Of a DNA stretch of 35,000 bases, positions 20,401-32,709 are shown one piece after another. Made by a program: the position numbers and the translations under genes. Source of the DNA: Chrysomallon squamiferum (lineage: Eukaryota > Mollusca > Gastropoda > Neomphalida > Peltospiridae); NCBI GenBank assembly GCA_012295275.1, contig CM022671.1, positions 30,263,750 through 30,298,749 on the forward strand, given 5' to 3'. The notes under the pieces were generated by a model. That model made no database searches and was not told where the DNA came from. It was given only the letters and a program-made list of their open reading frames with translations. Each line of letters starts with the position of its first letter. The first letter of the stretch is position 1.

Positions 20401-21312
20401 TCCTATTTATCCACTCACCCATCTACATGCATCAAAAACACATATTATTTTCTTACCCCTCTTTTTAGTAAACTATTAATAATAATTTTTATTTAAAAAA
20501 AAAAGAAAAAAAAAAAAAAAAAAAAAAAAGAAAAAAAAGGAATAAAACCTACATGCTTTACAAATACATATTCGTCTGAAAAAAACTATTAATAATCATA
20601 ATGTTTCGTTTAAAAAAATAAAAAATAAAAAAAAGGAAAAATATTTAAAACACCTGCAACAGCTCACGGCAGCCAGCAATTTAATAAAGACTGCCTCGAT
20701 TTTATTATTGTAATGATAATTGTTGTGTTTTTTTTGTTGTTTTTTTTAAATCTTTTTTATTGTTTTTTTTTTTTTTTTTCTTCATTTTATTTCATTTCAT
20801 TTCATTATATTATACTGCACTGCATTTTATTTTACGCGAATTCACTTTATTTTATGTTTGCATTATTTTAACTGATTTTATTTATTCATTCATTTATTCA
20901 TTCATTTATTTATTTTATTTCATCTTATCTTATTTTATTATGATTATATATACATACATACACACACACACACACAAACACACACAACACACACACACCC
21001 ACACACATATTAATTTAAGTAATACTTTATCTGTATAAAACGTATGGCATTTTTTTACAAAAAAAATATGCACGCTAGTATACCACACACACATTTAAAT
21101 TTGTCCTAGATTATATATATATATATAATCATACTTTTCATCTAATACTTTATAATAATATCACTGTACATTCAAAATTTTGTTTTGGTATGGATCTGGA
21201 AAGAATATGTCACATACTTAGAGTGTATACGTATATGAGTTTTTATTTATTTATTTTTTTTGTGTGTTTATATGTTTGTATGTATGCATGTGTTTATGTC
21301 TATATATACGTA

Positions 21313-21362
<50 letters not shown>

Positions 21363-21880
21363 CTGTTTTTAAAACTGTTATTTTTTCAACACAACAAAGA
21401 CGCATGCACTCATTCGTTCGGAGTAATAAAATGTTTAGTGTTTTGCACTCGAACCGACCTCGAGTTTCTTAAGTACGCCTGTGTATTTACTGTCTTATAT
21501 TTATATTTTGTAATGTCATGTTACGTTACGTTACGTTACGTTACGTATTATTATTACATTATATTATGTTATATCATATTATATCATATATTCATATATA
21601 ACATTATAATACATTATAATGCATTATAATTATAATATTATATTATATTATGTTGTATTGTTTTATATTACATTACATTACATTATATTATATTATATTT
21701 TTATATTATATTATATTATATTATATTATATTATATTGTACTACATTTTATTGTACTGTAGTACAGCGTAGTATAGTATTGCATAGTAATATATATTATA
21801 TTATACTATATTATATTATATTATATAAATTATATTTTATTATGTTATTGATATACGCAGCAGATCTTAGCACATACTCT
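20400..21880. repeat. AT-rich region: poly-A, CATTT, CA, AT, TTACG and TATTA repeats
   Basis: A-rich 20490-20540; CATTT/TTTCA repeats 20780-20945; (CA)n 20956-21007; (AT)n 21316-21361; five TTACG units 21521-21546; degenerate TATTA/TATAT 21546-21840. No gene seen. Confidence 0.85.
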
Positions 21881-22027
21881 CTAGCAAAGAGTGTGTGAAC
21901 TGGTGTATTTGTCTATTCTGTTATATAATAAGATAAATACTGCAAAGAGCTGACTGAGATGTACGGAATGGAAACGTCTGTACGACTGTTTTGTTAGATT
22001 AGAGAAAACAACAAAAATCACACAGAC

Positions 22028-22050
22028 AAAAAAAAAAAAAAAAAAAAAGG

Positions 22051-22081
<31 letters not shown>
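22028..22081. repeat. Poly-A tract
   Basis: About 54 bases of A with one GG interruption. Confidence 0.95.
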
Positions 22082-22082
<1 letters not shown>

Positions 22083-22282
22083 ATCGGTTACTTCTATGAA
22101 TCAGCAGCAAAGAATATTCGTGAACGCTTTTTGTATATATAAAAAGCAGAATAACAAGTCTGAAGAGAGACAGGATCAAAACACACACACAAAAAGAAAA
22201 CATTTTCTAAATGTATGCATCTGAATGTATCATGCATGTTTCCATAAATATTTTATTAATAAACTGTTTTTGTTTTTTAATG

Positions 22283-22300
22283 AGAGAGAGAGAGAGAGAA

Positions 22301-22384
<84 letters not shown>
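22283..22384. repeat. (GA)n microsatellite
   Basis: About 100 bp of GA with a short AAAGAGAAA interruption near 22300. Confidence 0.95.
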
Positions 22385-22386
<2 letters not shown>

Positions 22387-22539
22387 CAAATACTCTTTGT
22401 CATTCTGTAAACGGTTGCACTGTTCACACGCTCATTTATTATTTACTCTAGCGAGTTCCTTAATCTGTTATTTATTATTCATTTGTTTCATCCAGTTTCT
22501 AAACGGCTCTTTCTTCATAACCGCACTTGAGCTTTTAAA

Positions 22540-22970
22540 CACAGTCACACAAATCTACCTATCAGAGCCGCAGTACTCATTAACTTGCTTCGTAACTAAC
22601 GGTGCATTGAGAACTGTCACGTGATGTCGTGATAGGCGGGGGTAGACGCATGCGGCTAATTTCCACGTGCTGAGAAAACAAGCAGATCGAAGAATTGGAA
22701 ACAGGAAATAAATTAACCTGTCTTCTTTACAGGCTGTAGAGAAGCACGTACGGAGAACTTGGCAAACTTTTCTTTTTGCGGCAGACTGCACGTGCGATGC
22801 CGTTTGTCGTTTCCGTGACGTTTCTACACGCGCGGCACGTCGGCGACCTAACCGCTCACTACGAGGCACGAGCGGTCACGTGGCTCAACGTGTCGACTGT
22901 CACTGAAACTGCAACGAGGCGCGTGCGTGTGCTTGTATCGCCGAAGTGTGAAACAGTGTAACTTTGAATC
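22540..22970. promoter_or_regulatory. CpG-rich island with four CACGTG E-boxes
   Basis: CACGTG at 22618-22623, 22664-22669, 22789-22794 and 22877-22882, in the most CpG-dense part of the right half (ACGCGCGGCACGTCGGCGACC; GAGGCGCGTGCGTG). CACGTG is bound by bHLH-zip factors such as Myc/Max, USF, MITF. Overlapping frames on both strands (22869-22555 reverse; 22776-22961) give basic, Arg-rich peptides without family resemblance and look like by-products of CpG content. Candidate promoter or enhancer. Confidence 0.4.
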
Positions 22971-22999
22971 TGACAAATGTGAAATAACAGTTTTCATGT

Positions 23000-23302
23000 T
23001 TATAATTGTGGTGTATAACGTTTGGGGTGTTGCTTAGAGTGACATTTTTATTTTATTTTTTTATTTATATATTTATTATATTATTATTATTTTTTTTTTT
23101 TTTTTTATGCCAACCCGACTATATAAACTTAACTTAATTGTTTGCACAATGTTCTTCTTTGTTTTTTTCTCTTTTTCATTCGTTCATTCCATTCCATCTT
23201 TTCCTTTCTAAACAGTAAATAAAACATTAACTGAATTTACTAAACTACAAGATAATTAACAAATCTTGTTACAAAATATTATTCTTATTCTTATTCTTAT
23301 TC

Positions 23303-23361
<59 letters not shown>

Positions 23362-24060
23362 GTTGTTGTTGTTATGTTGTTGATACTGTTGTTTATTTTA
23401 ATATAATTATTTAAAAACACACATATATATATATACACATTTATATACACATTTTATTTAAATTTATGTAATGAATAAGACTAATTGTGTCGTGTTTTTA
23501 TTTATATCATTTTTTTTTTATTTATTATTATTTTATTATTGAACATATCAGTGTGTGTGTGTGTGTGTGTGTGTGTGTTAATTCGACGTGTTTTTTTTTT
23601 TCTTCTAATGCTACAAATGACAAATTGTCTTCTTACCCATATAGCAGTTTGTCTGAATGTTGAATGTAATAAAACTGTAGATGTGACAAAAGTATCTAGT
23701 ATGAATCTAACGAACTGTTTGAGACTGGAGCAAATGTATTTTTGATCTTAGAACGCGAATCATAGAAACGGTCTTGATTAATTCTTCTGATGATTTGTAA
23801 TATGTTATTTTAATTAAGTTACCTGAAAGGTAATTTTATTAAATTTTCTCCAAATTAATATTATTAATAAGAATAATCGTTTAAAAGAAAATCGGAATAA
23901 TGTCATTATTTTGAAACGTTTGAAGAAGTGATTTCAATTGAGAATGAAATATAAAAGATAACAATAATAGTAACAATAATAATAATTTTAAAATAATTTG
24001 TTTTTTATGGAATCAGTAATCAAATGCAGAAATTTCCTCTTTTGTTTAATCTGACATGAC
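23000..24060. repeat. AT-rich DNA with TTATTC/TTA, TTG and TG microsatellites
   Basis: (TTATTC)4 then (TTA)n about 23279-23361, (TTG)n to 23373, (TG)n 23551-23578. No gene seen. Confidence 0.85.
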
Positions 24061-24229
24061 CCTTCTAAAGCCTGTGTACTGACCACAAAATCACGTGATA
24101 ACAGCCCCGGAGAAAATGTTTTGAAAATTTTTGTGCGGGATTAACGAAATGTACCCTACATCCTATAAATCATCTTTTTTTCAAATAGAAAAAAAAAAAA
24201 AAAACCCAGCTTTTCTTTATTGATTTACA

Positions 24230-24780
24230 GCGCATTAATGCCATGAAAGCGTAATATTGCTCTTAAGTGCATTTCAAACAAATTGGCCATGTTTTCGAGA
24301 GCAGACGACTTCCTTCGAATACGCGAAATGAATGATAAATGGCGCCGATGTGTATATTAGCGTATTCTGAAAGTGATTAACCGGCAATATGTGAAAGCGA
24401 ATGTTAAATAGCGCCTGTTAAATGAGATATAAAAAAGACAAGGTCTCGCTGACTGGTTGGACAATTGACTACGTCACGTTTTAAAGATGTTGATTACCAT
24501 TCGCGCCAATTCATCGTCTGCAAGTTCGCGGGTGAACTGGGGTCGTCTGTCCGATACATTTGAAAAACGAAGTGAACAATATTTGATTAATATGCCCGCT
24601 CTTTTCAAGTCGGATTGTTTGTAGAACTGTGCAGTTTAGCGGATGGTACTTTTCTCGGACAAAAGATAACCAGGTGTCTTTTTATGTGACATTTTTCCAA
24701 AAGAACCAGTCTAGATTTTGCTCACGCCATTATGTCGTCACAATAGAAATCAAGGAGGAAAAAAAAATATGAAGGGGGCG
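24230..24780. promoter_or_regulatory. Unique island with YY1-like and E2F-like motifs
   Basis: Contains AAATGGCGCCGATG (about 24339), a related TAAATAGCGCCTG about 70 bp on, TACGTCACG, and ATTCGCGCCAATTC (E2F-like). CACGTG lies just before it at 24092-24097. No coding evidence. Confidence 0.3.

Positions 24781-24785
<5 letters not shown>

Positions 24786-24814
<29 letters not shown>
24786..24814. repeat. Poly-T tract
   Basis: About 29 T read directly, splitting the two unique islands. Confidence 0.95.
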
Positions 24815-24829
24815 CTCTTTCTTTTCTTG

Positions 24830-25260
24830 GGACGTGTTCAAAAGATCACTCAATAGAAAGCTCAATCATTTTGCCCGACAAAAAGACATCACGACCTTCT
24901 CTTTTATTACGAATCAGAGGCGAAATCGTTTTGAGAAGAAGGCCATTTTGTTTCACCAACAACAAATCAAGATCGGTTACCTTCCTCAGCATTCACGAGA
25001 ACACTCGAACATGTCATAGCCACTTGCCGGCGCGCGCCGGACACGTGCTGCGCACGAGCGCTTGAACCGCAGCCGAAGAAGTCGTTGTTTTGAGACTGGT
25101 AATTAACATGGTCATCCCCAGCGTTTCATCCGAACACTACGAAATGGCCCGAGATTTTGTGTCTACTGATAACCGAGACACTCGTGAAGCGTCGAGCAGA
25201 TTTCACAGCCGCGTTTCTCACGCTCATCGATGGCGTAAGAGTTGGTCTCCGATTTGGTAA
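24830..25260. promoter_or_regulatory. Unique island with a 14-bp CpG palindrome and CACGTG
   Basis: CCGGCGCGCGCCGG at 25027-25040 is a perfect palindrome, followed two bases later by CACGTG (25042-25047) and TGCGCACGAGCGC. Such CpG density is rare in this window. Frames here (24718-25065) show no known family. Confidence 0.3.
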
Positions 25261-25319
25261 CAAAAAGAAAAATTAATTTAAATTTATCGATTCAGACAAG
25301 ATAAGAAGATGAAGAAATG

Positions 25320-25333
25320 TTTCTTTTCTTTTC

Positions 25334-25367
<34 letters not shown>

Positions 25368-25504
25368 AAAGAAAGAAAGAAAAAAAGTTTTCTTCCTTGT
25401 ATTCATTTTATTTTTTGTTCTTTCGTGCTGTATTTTCGTCCTTTCTTGACAATAACACATTTTCCTTTTTTTTCTCCTTACTTTAAAAAATATATATATA
25501 TATA

Positions 25505-25546
<42 letters not shown>

Positions 25547-26050
25547 CGTATTCATTTTTCTTTGTTTCTTCTTCTTACCGATCTTGTTTTTCTTCATTTT
25601 TTTTTTTTAATTTTTTTTTCTTTCTTTTTTTTTTTTTTTTTTTTTTTTTTGTCGGTTTTGTTTTTGCTTTATCTTCGTTCCTCCTGTTGTATATTATTTT
25701 CTTTTTGTTTCTTACATTCTTCCAGTAAGCCGTATTTCCTTTCTTCTGTTGTCCTTCATGTTCATCTTCTTGTTCTCTTTCATACTTCATTTCCTCTTTC
25801 TTCCTTCGTCTTTGCTTTTTTTTTTTTTTTTTTTTTCTTCCACTTGTCATTTTCATTATTCTCTTGATACCTGTCGTATTGTCTTTCTATTTTTTTTTTT
25901 TTTTTTTTGCTATTTATCCTATTTTCGTCTTGTTGACCGTATTTATTTCTTGTTCTTTTTCTTCGTCTTCGTTTTTGTTAAATTTGCTTCTTGTTGATTT
26001 TTATCTCTTCTTTATTTTCTTCTGTCTTTTTGTCATCTTATTTTTGTTAA
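25320..26050. repeat. Homopolymer, (AT)n, (ATT)n and a ~490-bp pyrimidine-rich strand
   Basis: Poly-T/poly-A 25328-25371, (AT)n 25489-25506, (ATT)n 25507-25546. From about 25555 to 26045 the plus strand is nearly all T and C (TTCTTC, TTTTTT, CTTTC), giving Phe/Ser/Leu-rich chance frames. Confidence 0.85.
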
Positions 26051-26600
26051 CTACTACTGATTGACAACTATTCCTATTACCATTATTATTATAATTACAA
26101 TTATAATTATAATTATACTGTTAGTTTTATTTATTATTTATTTATTTATATTATTATTACTATCATTGTTGTTAGTAGTAGTAATACTAGTAGCAGCAGC
26201 ACTACTGTTAGTAGTAGTAGTAGTATATCATTATTATTAATACGTTCTATTTATTGTCAATATTTATTTTATTTTATTTTCCTGCAACCAATCAGCAATA
26301 TCTTATTTTTCCCAAACATTAATAACTTTTTTTTTTCGCCGATTTTGATTCCAATTCCCGATAACGTTTATGTTTTAAATTCTCCAAACAAATTATTTAA
26401 TATTACTGAATCCGAATTCTTTATGAAGAGAGATCTTTATCAAGGGGACACGGTGCGCATGTCAAAAATATCCCAATGGGGAGATTACTCGCCTCTTTGT
26501 ACGGTAAGCTCCTTCTGTCACAAGTCATTAATGGCGTCGACGGTGACGGTGGTAATTTGGTACGCCTAAAAACCGAATGAGAGAGAGAGAGCACTGTTCG
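26050..26600. other. AT-rich and triplet DNA, then a short unique block
   Basis: (TAATTA)-type and degenerate (AGT)n at 26060-26250. A complex block at 26330-26600 includes a 74-codon frame (26345-26569) and overlapping reverse frame (26627-26421), neither recognisable. (GA)n at 26579-26592. Confidence 0.4.
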
Positions 26601-26619
26601 ACCCCTCAAATGTACCGAA

Positions 26620-26983
26620 ACTGCCAAAAAAAAAAAAAAAAAAAGACGGTCTTCATGTTCATTAAAGAAGGAAACAAAAAAAAAAGAAAAGAAAATGTAA
26701 AGAAAATGGCGAGTTATTTTAAATCTGATAGCGGGATCTGTTTAACCCCCGTACAGACAGAAGAGAAATAATTTATCGAATTTTTTTTTTGACAGAAATT
26801 ATTGCCCCATAATCTTCGAAACGTATCGAATCGTTTTTTGTTTTGGCCAGTTCACGTTTATTAAAGGTTTTTAGCGTGTTTACGTTTTTCACTGGAGCGA
26901 TTCTATCGAATCCGACCTTTTATAAGATGGCGACAACATATTGAAAATAATTTCTTTTCATATGAATTTGATTTTTCTTCTTT

Positions 26984-27030
<47 letters not shown>

Positions 27031-27848
27031 AAATCGTATAAAATTGCATGAGAAAACAACAGACATGGTGCTCACTCCATGATTGGAGGAAATCACCACG
27101 GGTGGAAATATTTTCTTTCTTTCCTGCCCCCCTCCTGAATTAGGGTTGAAAAGTAAAAGCCAATATGTCAAAATAGACGTAAAAGAATAAAGGAAACAAA
27201 ATGCTACAGAATATAAAAATACAATAGAGAATTAAAATGGTAAAAAAATAAAATAAAATAAATGAAAGTAATAGAAGAATAAAAATAAAATAGTAGGCGG
27301 TTTAACAGTCAAAACTGAACAAAAAGATTTTAAAAAAACACACACAGTTGCATGGGTTCATATTTAAATGCATGAGTAAATGTATTTTGTGCATTCATAC
27401 GCAAGAATACTGATATAAATATACATACTTTCTACTTGGCAAAATAATTATCTATATAATAAAACCATTAAATTATTTTATTATATTTATTATTACTTTT
27501 GCTGTTGTTGTTTTCTTCTTCTTCTTCTTCTTCTTCTTCTTCTTCTTTGTTATGCTGTTGTTATTTTCTTCTTCTATTTTTTTAATAATTTTTATAATTT
27601 TTTATGCTGTGAGCTTTCTTTGCCTTCACAGAAAACCGAGACATATGGAAATGGTCAAAGACACTGTTCTGAAAACAATGGACAAACAGCAGCACATAAT
27701 TTATTATCATTATCATTATTTTTTATGACAATAATACTTAACAAACAATAGCAGTGAAGACCAAGAAAAACCTTCAAACCGAGACAACATTGTTCTCTGA
27801 AATAGGCTTAATACTGATTCGAAAAAAAAAAAAAGAGAGTACAAAATG

Positions 27849-27890
<42 letters not shown>

Positions 27891-28285
27891 AAAGAGCAAA
27901 GATCAAAGATTGAAAGAAGTATATTTTTTCTCGCTCTCAACCTTTTTAACCTCATTCTTTGGAACTGATTAATAAAAAGCCATAATAACAGCGAACAGAT
28001 TAACGTAAAAGGCATAATATATTTCTCTTTTTTTTTTTTTTTTTTTTTTTTACCTCTCTCTCTCTCTCACTTCTTTAGTGCGTTCTAAAGATTTTAAAAA
28101 TCCATTCTGTTAGCTGACAATAAATCTTTTCCGATATTATTGCAGATAACAGCAGATGCATAGCAGTGGCACGGAAAGAAAAAAAAAAAAAGAGGAGAAA
28201 AACTTTTTTCATTCTAGAGAAAGTTATTTCCAACGTGGGGATTAAAAAAAGAAAGGTAAAAAAAAAAAAAAAAAAAAAAAAAGGT
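26620..28285. repeat. Homopolymer-rich non-coding DNA
   Basis: Poly-A 26625-26644, poly-T about 26985-27029, (CTT)n 27513-27547, poly-A 27851-27888, poly-T 28030-28050, poly-A 28259-28282. Between them is AT-rich sequence with no recognised gene. AAGATGGCGACA (about 26924) is another YY1-like site. Confidence 0.8.
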
Positions 28286-28289
28286 ACGC

Positions 28290-28700
28290 GCACCATAATC
28301 TATCAAAAATGGCTACACCTCCCTTGCTCATCATTTGTACCTTGTCGAGAGTTTATAGGAGGGCGCCGCGGGGGGGCACCGAAATCAGCTGACAGAGAAC
28401 ACGACTAGCAATTGATATCATGCACTTTTTATGGCCATTTTAAGTCCGTAAGGGAAAGTGCCAGAGAAAGGGAGGCAGTCATGCAGAGTTTATTTCGCGC
28501 TCGTTAAGGGTTATTTTTGCAATATTAAATGGTTAAGTTCTTAAGGCACAAAACGGCAGAATTAGAATCCGTCTTTTCAAGCGGCTCCCCGAGAGTCTGA
28601 CTGCTTCTTGTTCGAAGCCGTGCAACACAGATGGCTCAGTCTATAAAGAGTCATGGACCAGTGGTTGCGCCTTGCCGGACTGCACTGTCTAGCTTTTCTG
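28290..28700. promoter_or_regulatory. Unique island, candidate conserved non-coding element
   Basis: About 400 bp without simple repeats, with GGAGGGCGCCGCGGGGGG, AGCAATTGATATCATGCA, GGAGGCAGTCATGCAG and GCAATATTAAATGGTTAAG. No credible coding frame. Suggested as regulatory by complexity alone. Confidence 0.25.
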
Positions 28701-28742
28701 TAAAAAGGGGGATAAAAATAATGAAAAAAGATACTTTGAGAG

Positions 28743-29007
28743 GAAAAAAAAAAAAAAAAAAAAAAAGATAATATAGTGATGATAATAACAATAAAATATC
28801 TTGAATTTCCACGTCAGATATTAATTCATTTTATAAAAAAAAAGTTTCGAAAAATTGGATTTATTTGTTTGATATTCTTTTTTTTTTTTTTTTTTTTTAA
28901 ATTATCTTCTACAGGTGTGTTGATGTGTCCAGTGTACTTTGACATACACGAGATGTTCAATTACCAAAAAAAAAATAAAACTTACGTAGATATGATTTAG
29001 TATTTAG

Positions 29008-29038
<31 letters not shown>

Positions 29039-29040
29039 AA

Positions 29041-29133
<93 letters not shown>

Positions 29134-29140
29134 TACGATT
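28743..29140. repeat. Poly-A, poly-T, (TTTA)n-(TTA)n-(TTTA)n
   Basis: Poly-A 28743-28766, poly-T 28879-28898, then TTTA/TTA/TTTA 29010-29133. Confidence 0.92.
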
Positions 29141-29216
29141 TTTTATTGTCTATAATACAAATACAGATTGCAAAAACAAGACCAAAGAATTCAAAATTCT
29201 GTATGAACAGCGATTA

Positions 29217-30525
29217 ATACTACTATTACTATTACTAGTACTACAGTTACTACCACTACTACCACTATTACTACCACAACTATTACTACTACTACTGCTA
29301 CTACTACCACTACTACCACTATTACTACCACTGCTACTATTACCACTACTACCACTATTACTACCACAACTATTACTACTACTACTGCTACTACTACCAC
29401 TACTACCACTATTACTACTACTGCTGCTATTACTACTACTACCACTATTACTACTACAACTATTACTACTACTACTACTACACCACTATTACCACTATTA
29501 CTACTACTACTACTACATTACCACTACTACTATTATTATTACTACCACTACAGTTACTACCACTACTACCACTACTACCACTATTACTACTACTCACTAC
29601 TACTACCACCACCACAACTATTACTACTACTGCTGCTACTATTACTACTACTACCACTATTACCACTATTACTACCACTACTTACTACCACCACTACTAC
29701 CACTATACCACTATTACTACTACTACTACTATTACCACTATTACCACTATTACTACTATTATTATTACTATTACTACTACTACTACAACTACCACTACTA
29801 TTATTATTACTACTACTACTGCTCACCACTACTACCACTATTACTAGTTATTAGTTACTACTACTACTACCACTACTACCACTACTACTACTACTATTAT
29901 TATTCACCACTACTACCACTACTACTACCACTACTACCACTATTACCACTACCACCACTATTACTACTACTGCTGCTACTATTACCACTATTACCACTAT
30001 TACTACTATTACTATTACCACTATACCACTATTACTCAACTATTACTACTACTACTACTGCTCTATTATTACTACTACTACTGCTACTACTACCACTACT
30101 ATTATTATTACTACTGCTACTAACCACTACTACCACTGTTATTACTACCACAACTATTACTACTACTACTGCTACTACTACCACTACTACCACTATTACT
30201 ACCACAACTATTACTACCACAACTACTACTACTACTGCTGCTACTACTACCACTACTATTATTACTACTACTACTGCTGCTACTACTACCACTACTACCA
30301 CTATTACTACCACAACTATTACTACTACTACTACCACTATTACTACCACAACTATTACTACCACAACTATTACTACTGCTACTACTACTACCACTACTAC
30401 CACTATTACTACCACAACTATTACTACTACTACTGCTACTACTACCATTACTGTTATTATCAACTATTACTACTACTACTGCTGTTAATACTACTACCAC
30501 TACTGCTGTTACTACTATAACCTTC
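29217..30525 (+). repeat. 1.3-kb ACT/ACC/ATT triplet satellite with a 90-bp higher-order unit
   Basis: The plus strand is almost entirely ACT, ACC, ATT, ACA and GCT triplets. A 90-bp block starting TACCACTACTACCACTATTA at 29251 repeats at 29341 with about two differences and, more diverged, at 29431. Related blocks (CTACCACAACTATTACTACT) recur at about 30147-30460. The valine- and serine-rich frames on the minus strand are artefacts of the triplet phase. Confidence 0.95.
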
Positions 30526-30529
30526 TATT

Positions 30530-30874
30530 CGTTTATTCGTTGAGTTAGAAAAATATCTTAATTTGACAATCATTACAAGACACATTTTAATATTACCAAG
30601 TTGTATCAAAAATATATTTAATTAAATATATATATGTTTTTATCCTGAAGAAAAAACTAATGATTAATTCGATGGCCATTAAAAGGTACATAATCCAACA
30701 TTGAGCTAGACTGGATTAGGATATTATTTAGACGACATAATTAAAAGACCACTGGTTTAAGAGACTGGGTACCCGGTTATACTAGTACATACCAAATAGC
30801 AAATTTGTGAGATTTGTAAAATACCATCGAAGTATCAATGAACAGCGATTACTGCAACTATAATTAATATGTTT

Positions 30875-30913
<39 letters not shown>

Positions 30914-31440
30914 TTCATTGTTATTTTGGTTGAAGCTTCAAAATGAATGGTATATTAAGAAAAAAAAACCCGTCTATTTGTAACAGATTATATTTCGTCG
31001 TAAAAGATTAGTGTACTCTTGTACAGTGTAAAGGTGTAATTATCAAACACACAAAAAGCGACAATGGGGGTGGAGTGAAAGCAAGAAAACCCGCTTTTGG
31101 GCGTACTTTTTCTGAATCACGTACTTCCCCTTGTCCAATACAGCGTTAACGCTGGTGAATGAATATCTATGTTAGGATAAATTATTCACAAATTAGTATT
31201 ATTATTTAAGACATTTTGAACGACATTAAGATGACATAACCGAAGCCGTTTAGAATAATATATCATTTCTTGTACCAAGTGACGTCTATATTAGCTTCAA
31301 TCGATGAATCATTAATTCTAATATATTACAGGTACTGAATAACTTTTTTGGTGGTTTTTTTTTTTTTTTCTTTTTTCTTAGTTCTAATTTTTTTGACACA
31401 TAAATCATATTTCAGAAATAATAATAATTGAGACAGAGAG
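30530..31440. other. AT-rich non-coding DNA with (TTTA)n
   Basis: (TTTA)n at about 30874-30915; the rest is AT-rich with short complex stretches (30660-30860, 31030-31200). No gene recognised. Confidence 0.65.
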
Positions 31441-31883
31441 AGAGAGAAAGAAAAAAAAATATACATCGTGCAACAAATGACAACAAAAGCAGGCATCTCT
31501 TGCGGAAAAACATGGAATTTAAACGGCTTCGTACGAAAGTACGAAAACGGGTCACCCTAAAAGATTAAAATCTAATTTCGCTGGCGAACTTTCAAACATG
31601 TAGAAGAAAATGAAAAGCAATTTAGTCGCAAATGGCATTAAATGAATATAACACAAGAGAGGGGAAACAGCGCCGCTGTCGAATGGGCTTTTCTCTCTGT
31701 TGCCCCAGTCACGGGTTTTTGGCTCCGTGACGCCTGTATTATCCCGCCGACTTGACAAACCGAAAAGACTGGTATTTTATGCTGTATGCCATTTCTATCC
31801 AAAATACTAGTTTATTTCGTCTGGGAACCAGTCCTTTGTCGTGTGTGACAAGCGAAATGCGTAATAACTTAACCCACTCGGTA

Positions 31884-31918
<35 letters not shown>

Positions 31919-32160
31919 GTGATGGATGCGTCTCAAACGCGGACGCAGCGGTCGGTGTAAAACAGCGGAAAATATATCGTTAGTATCCCACGGTGTCGAA
32001 TCAGTTGCCTGTGTCATACTAAATGTATCGTTGTTGTCGATATGTTAATATTAAATGATATCTGCTAATGTCTTCTCACCGTTTGTGTGAGTTATGAAAC
32101 GTCGGCTGTGTGAAGTTAATAACTATTAAAAGACTTTAAATTCCAATCTGTAGACGGGTT
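31440..32160. promoter_or_regulatory. Unique island interrupted by poly-A
   Basis: Complex CpG-containing sequence with TTCGTACGAAAGTACGAA (31528-31545, hairpin-forming) and CAGCGCCGCTG near 31669. Poly-A at 31885-31917. Reverse frames at 31758-31552 and 32017-31739 are not recognisable proteins. Candidate regulatory DNA or undetected UTR. Confidence 0.25.
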
Positions 32161-32200
32161 TAATGTTAGATTTATTGACTGCTGGGAGAATGCGTTTATA

Positions 32201-32707
32201 CACGACTTTCACGTGTCTTTCTTTCACAGACAAGTGTCATAGACTTTATACACAACTAACGTGTGTTTTTCTTTCACAAACAAGTGTCACAGACTTTTTA
32301 TACATGACTTTCAGGTGTTTTTCTTTCACAAACAAGTATCACAGACTTTTTATACATGACTTTCAGGTGTCTTTATTTAACAGACAAGTATCATAGACTT
32401 TATACATGACTTTCATCTGTCTTTCTTTCACAAACAAGTATCACAGATTTTATACATGACTTTCAGGTGTCTTTATTTAACAGACAAGTATCACAGACGT
32501 TTTATACATGACTTTCAGGTGTCTTTATTTAACAGACAAGTATCATAGATTTTTTCAGGTGTCTTTATTTAAGAAACAAGTATCACAGACTTTTTATATA
32601 TGATTTTCAGGTGTCTTTATTTAAGAAACAAGTATCACAGACTTTTTATACATGATTTTCATTTGTCTTTATTTAACAAACAAGTATCTCAGACTGTTTA
32701 TATTATA
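32201..32707 (+). repeat. ~52-bp minisatellite, about 10 copies
   Basis: Consensus begins CATGACTTTCAGGTGTCTTT, then ATTTAACAGACAAGTATCAC and AGACTTTTTATA. Unit starts near 32201, 32251, 32303, 32355, 32405, 32455, 32507, 32551 (shortened), 32599 and 32651. Period 50 or 52. Degraded traces continue to about 32870. A 77-codon frame across the first copies is a product of the repeat. Confidence 0.93.
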
Positions 32708-32709
32708 GA

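Noticed and set aside
21521-21546. TTACG units as a telomere-like repeat
   Set aside because: Only five units, not TTAGGG or TTAGG, and embedded in degenerate AT repeats.
22555-22961. Arg-rich frames on both strands in the E-box island
   Set aside because: CpG content lacks stop codons and yields Arg/Ala/Val; overlapping opposite frames of similar length argue for chance.
26345-26569. 74-codon plus-strand frame followed by a donor-like GTAAGC
   Set aside because: No acceptor, homology or conservation evidence; overlapping reverse frame of similar size.
28618-28680. tRNA-like box A (GATGGCTCAGTCTATAAAG)
   Set aside because: No box B, no cloverleaf and no SINE body follows; not enough to call a tRNA or SINE.
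29191-30500. Long Val-rich and Ser/Asn-rich frames on the reverse strand (up to 143 codons)
   Set aside because: Triplet repeats keep all frames open; the peptides are repeat translations, not proteins.
32201-32707. CRISPR-like array
   Set aside because: Units are directly abutting tandem copies with no unique spacers, in a eukaryotic context; it is a minisatellite.
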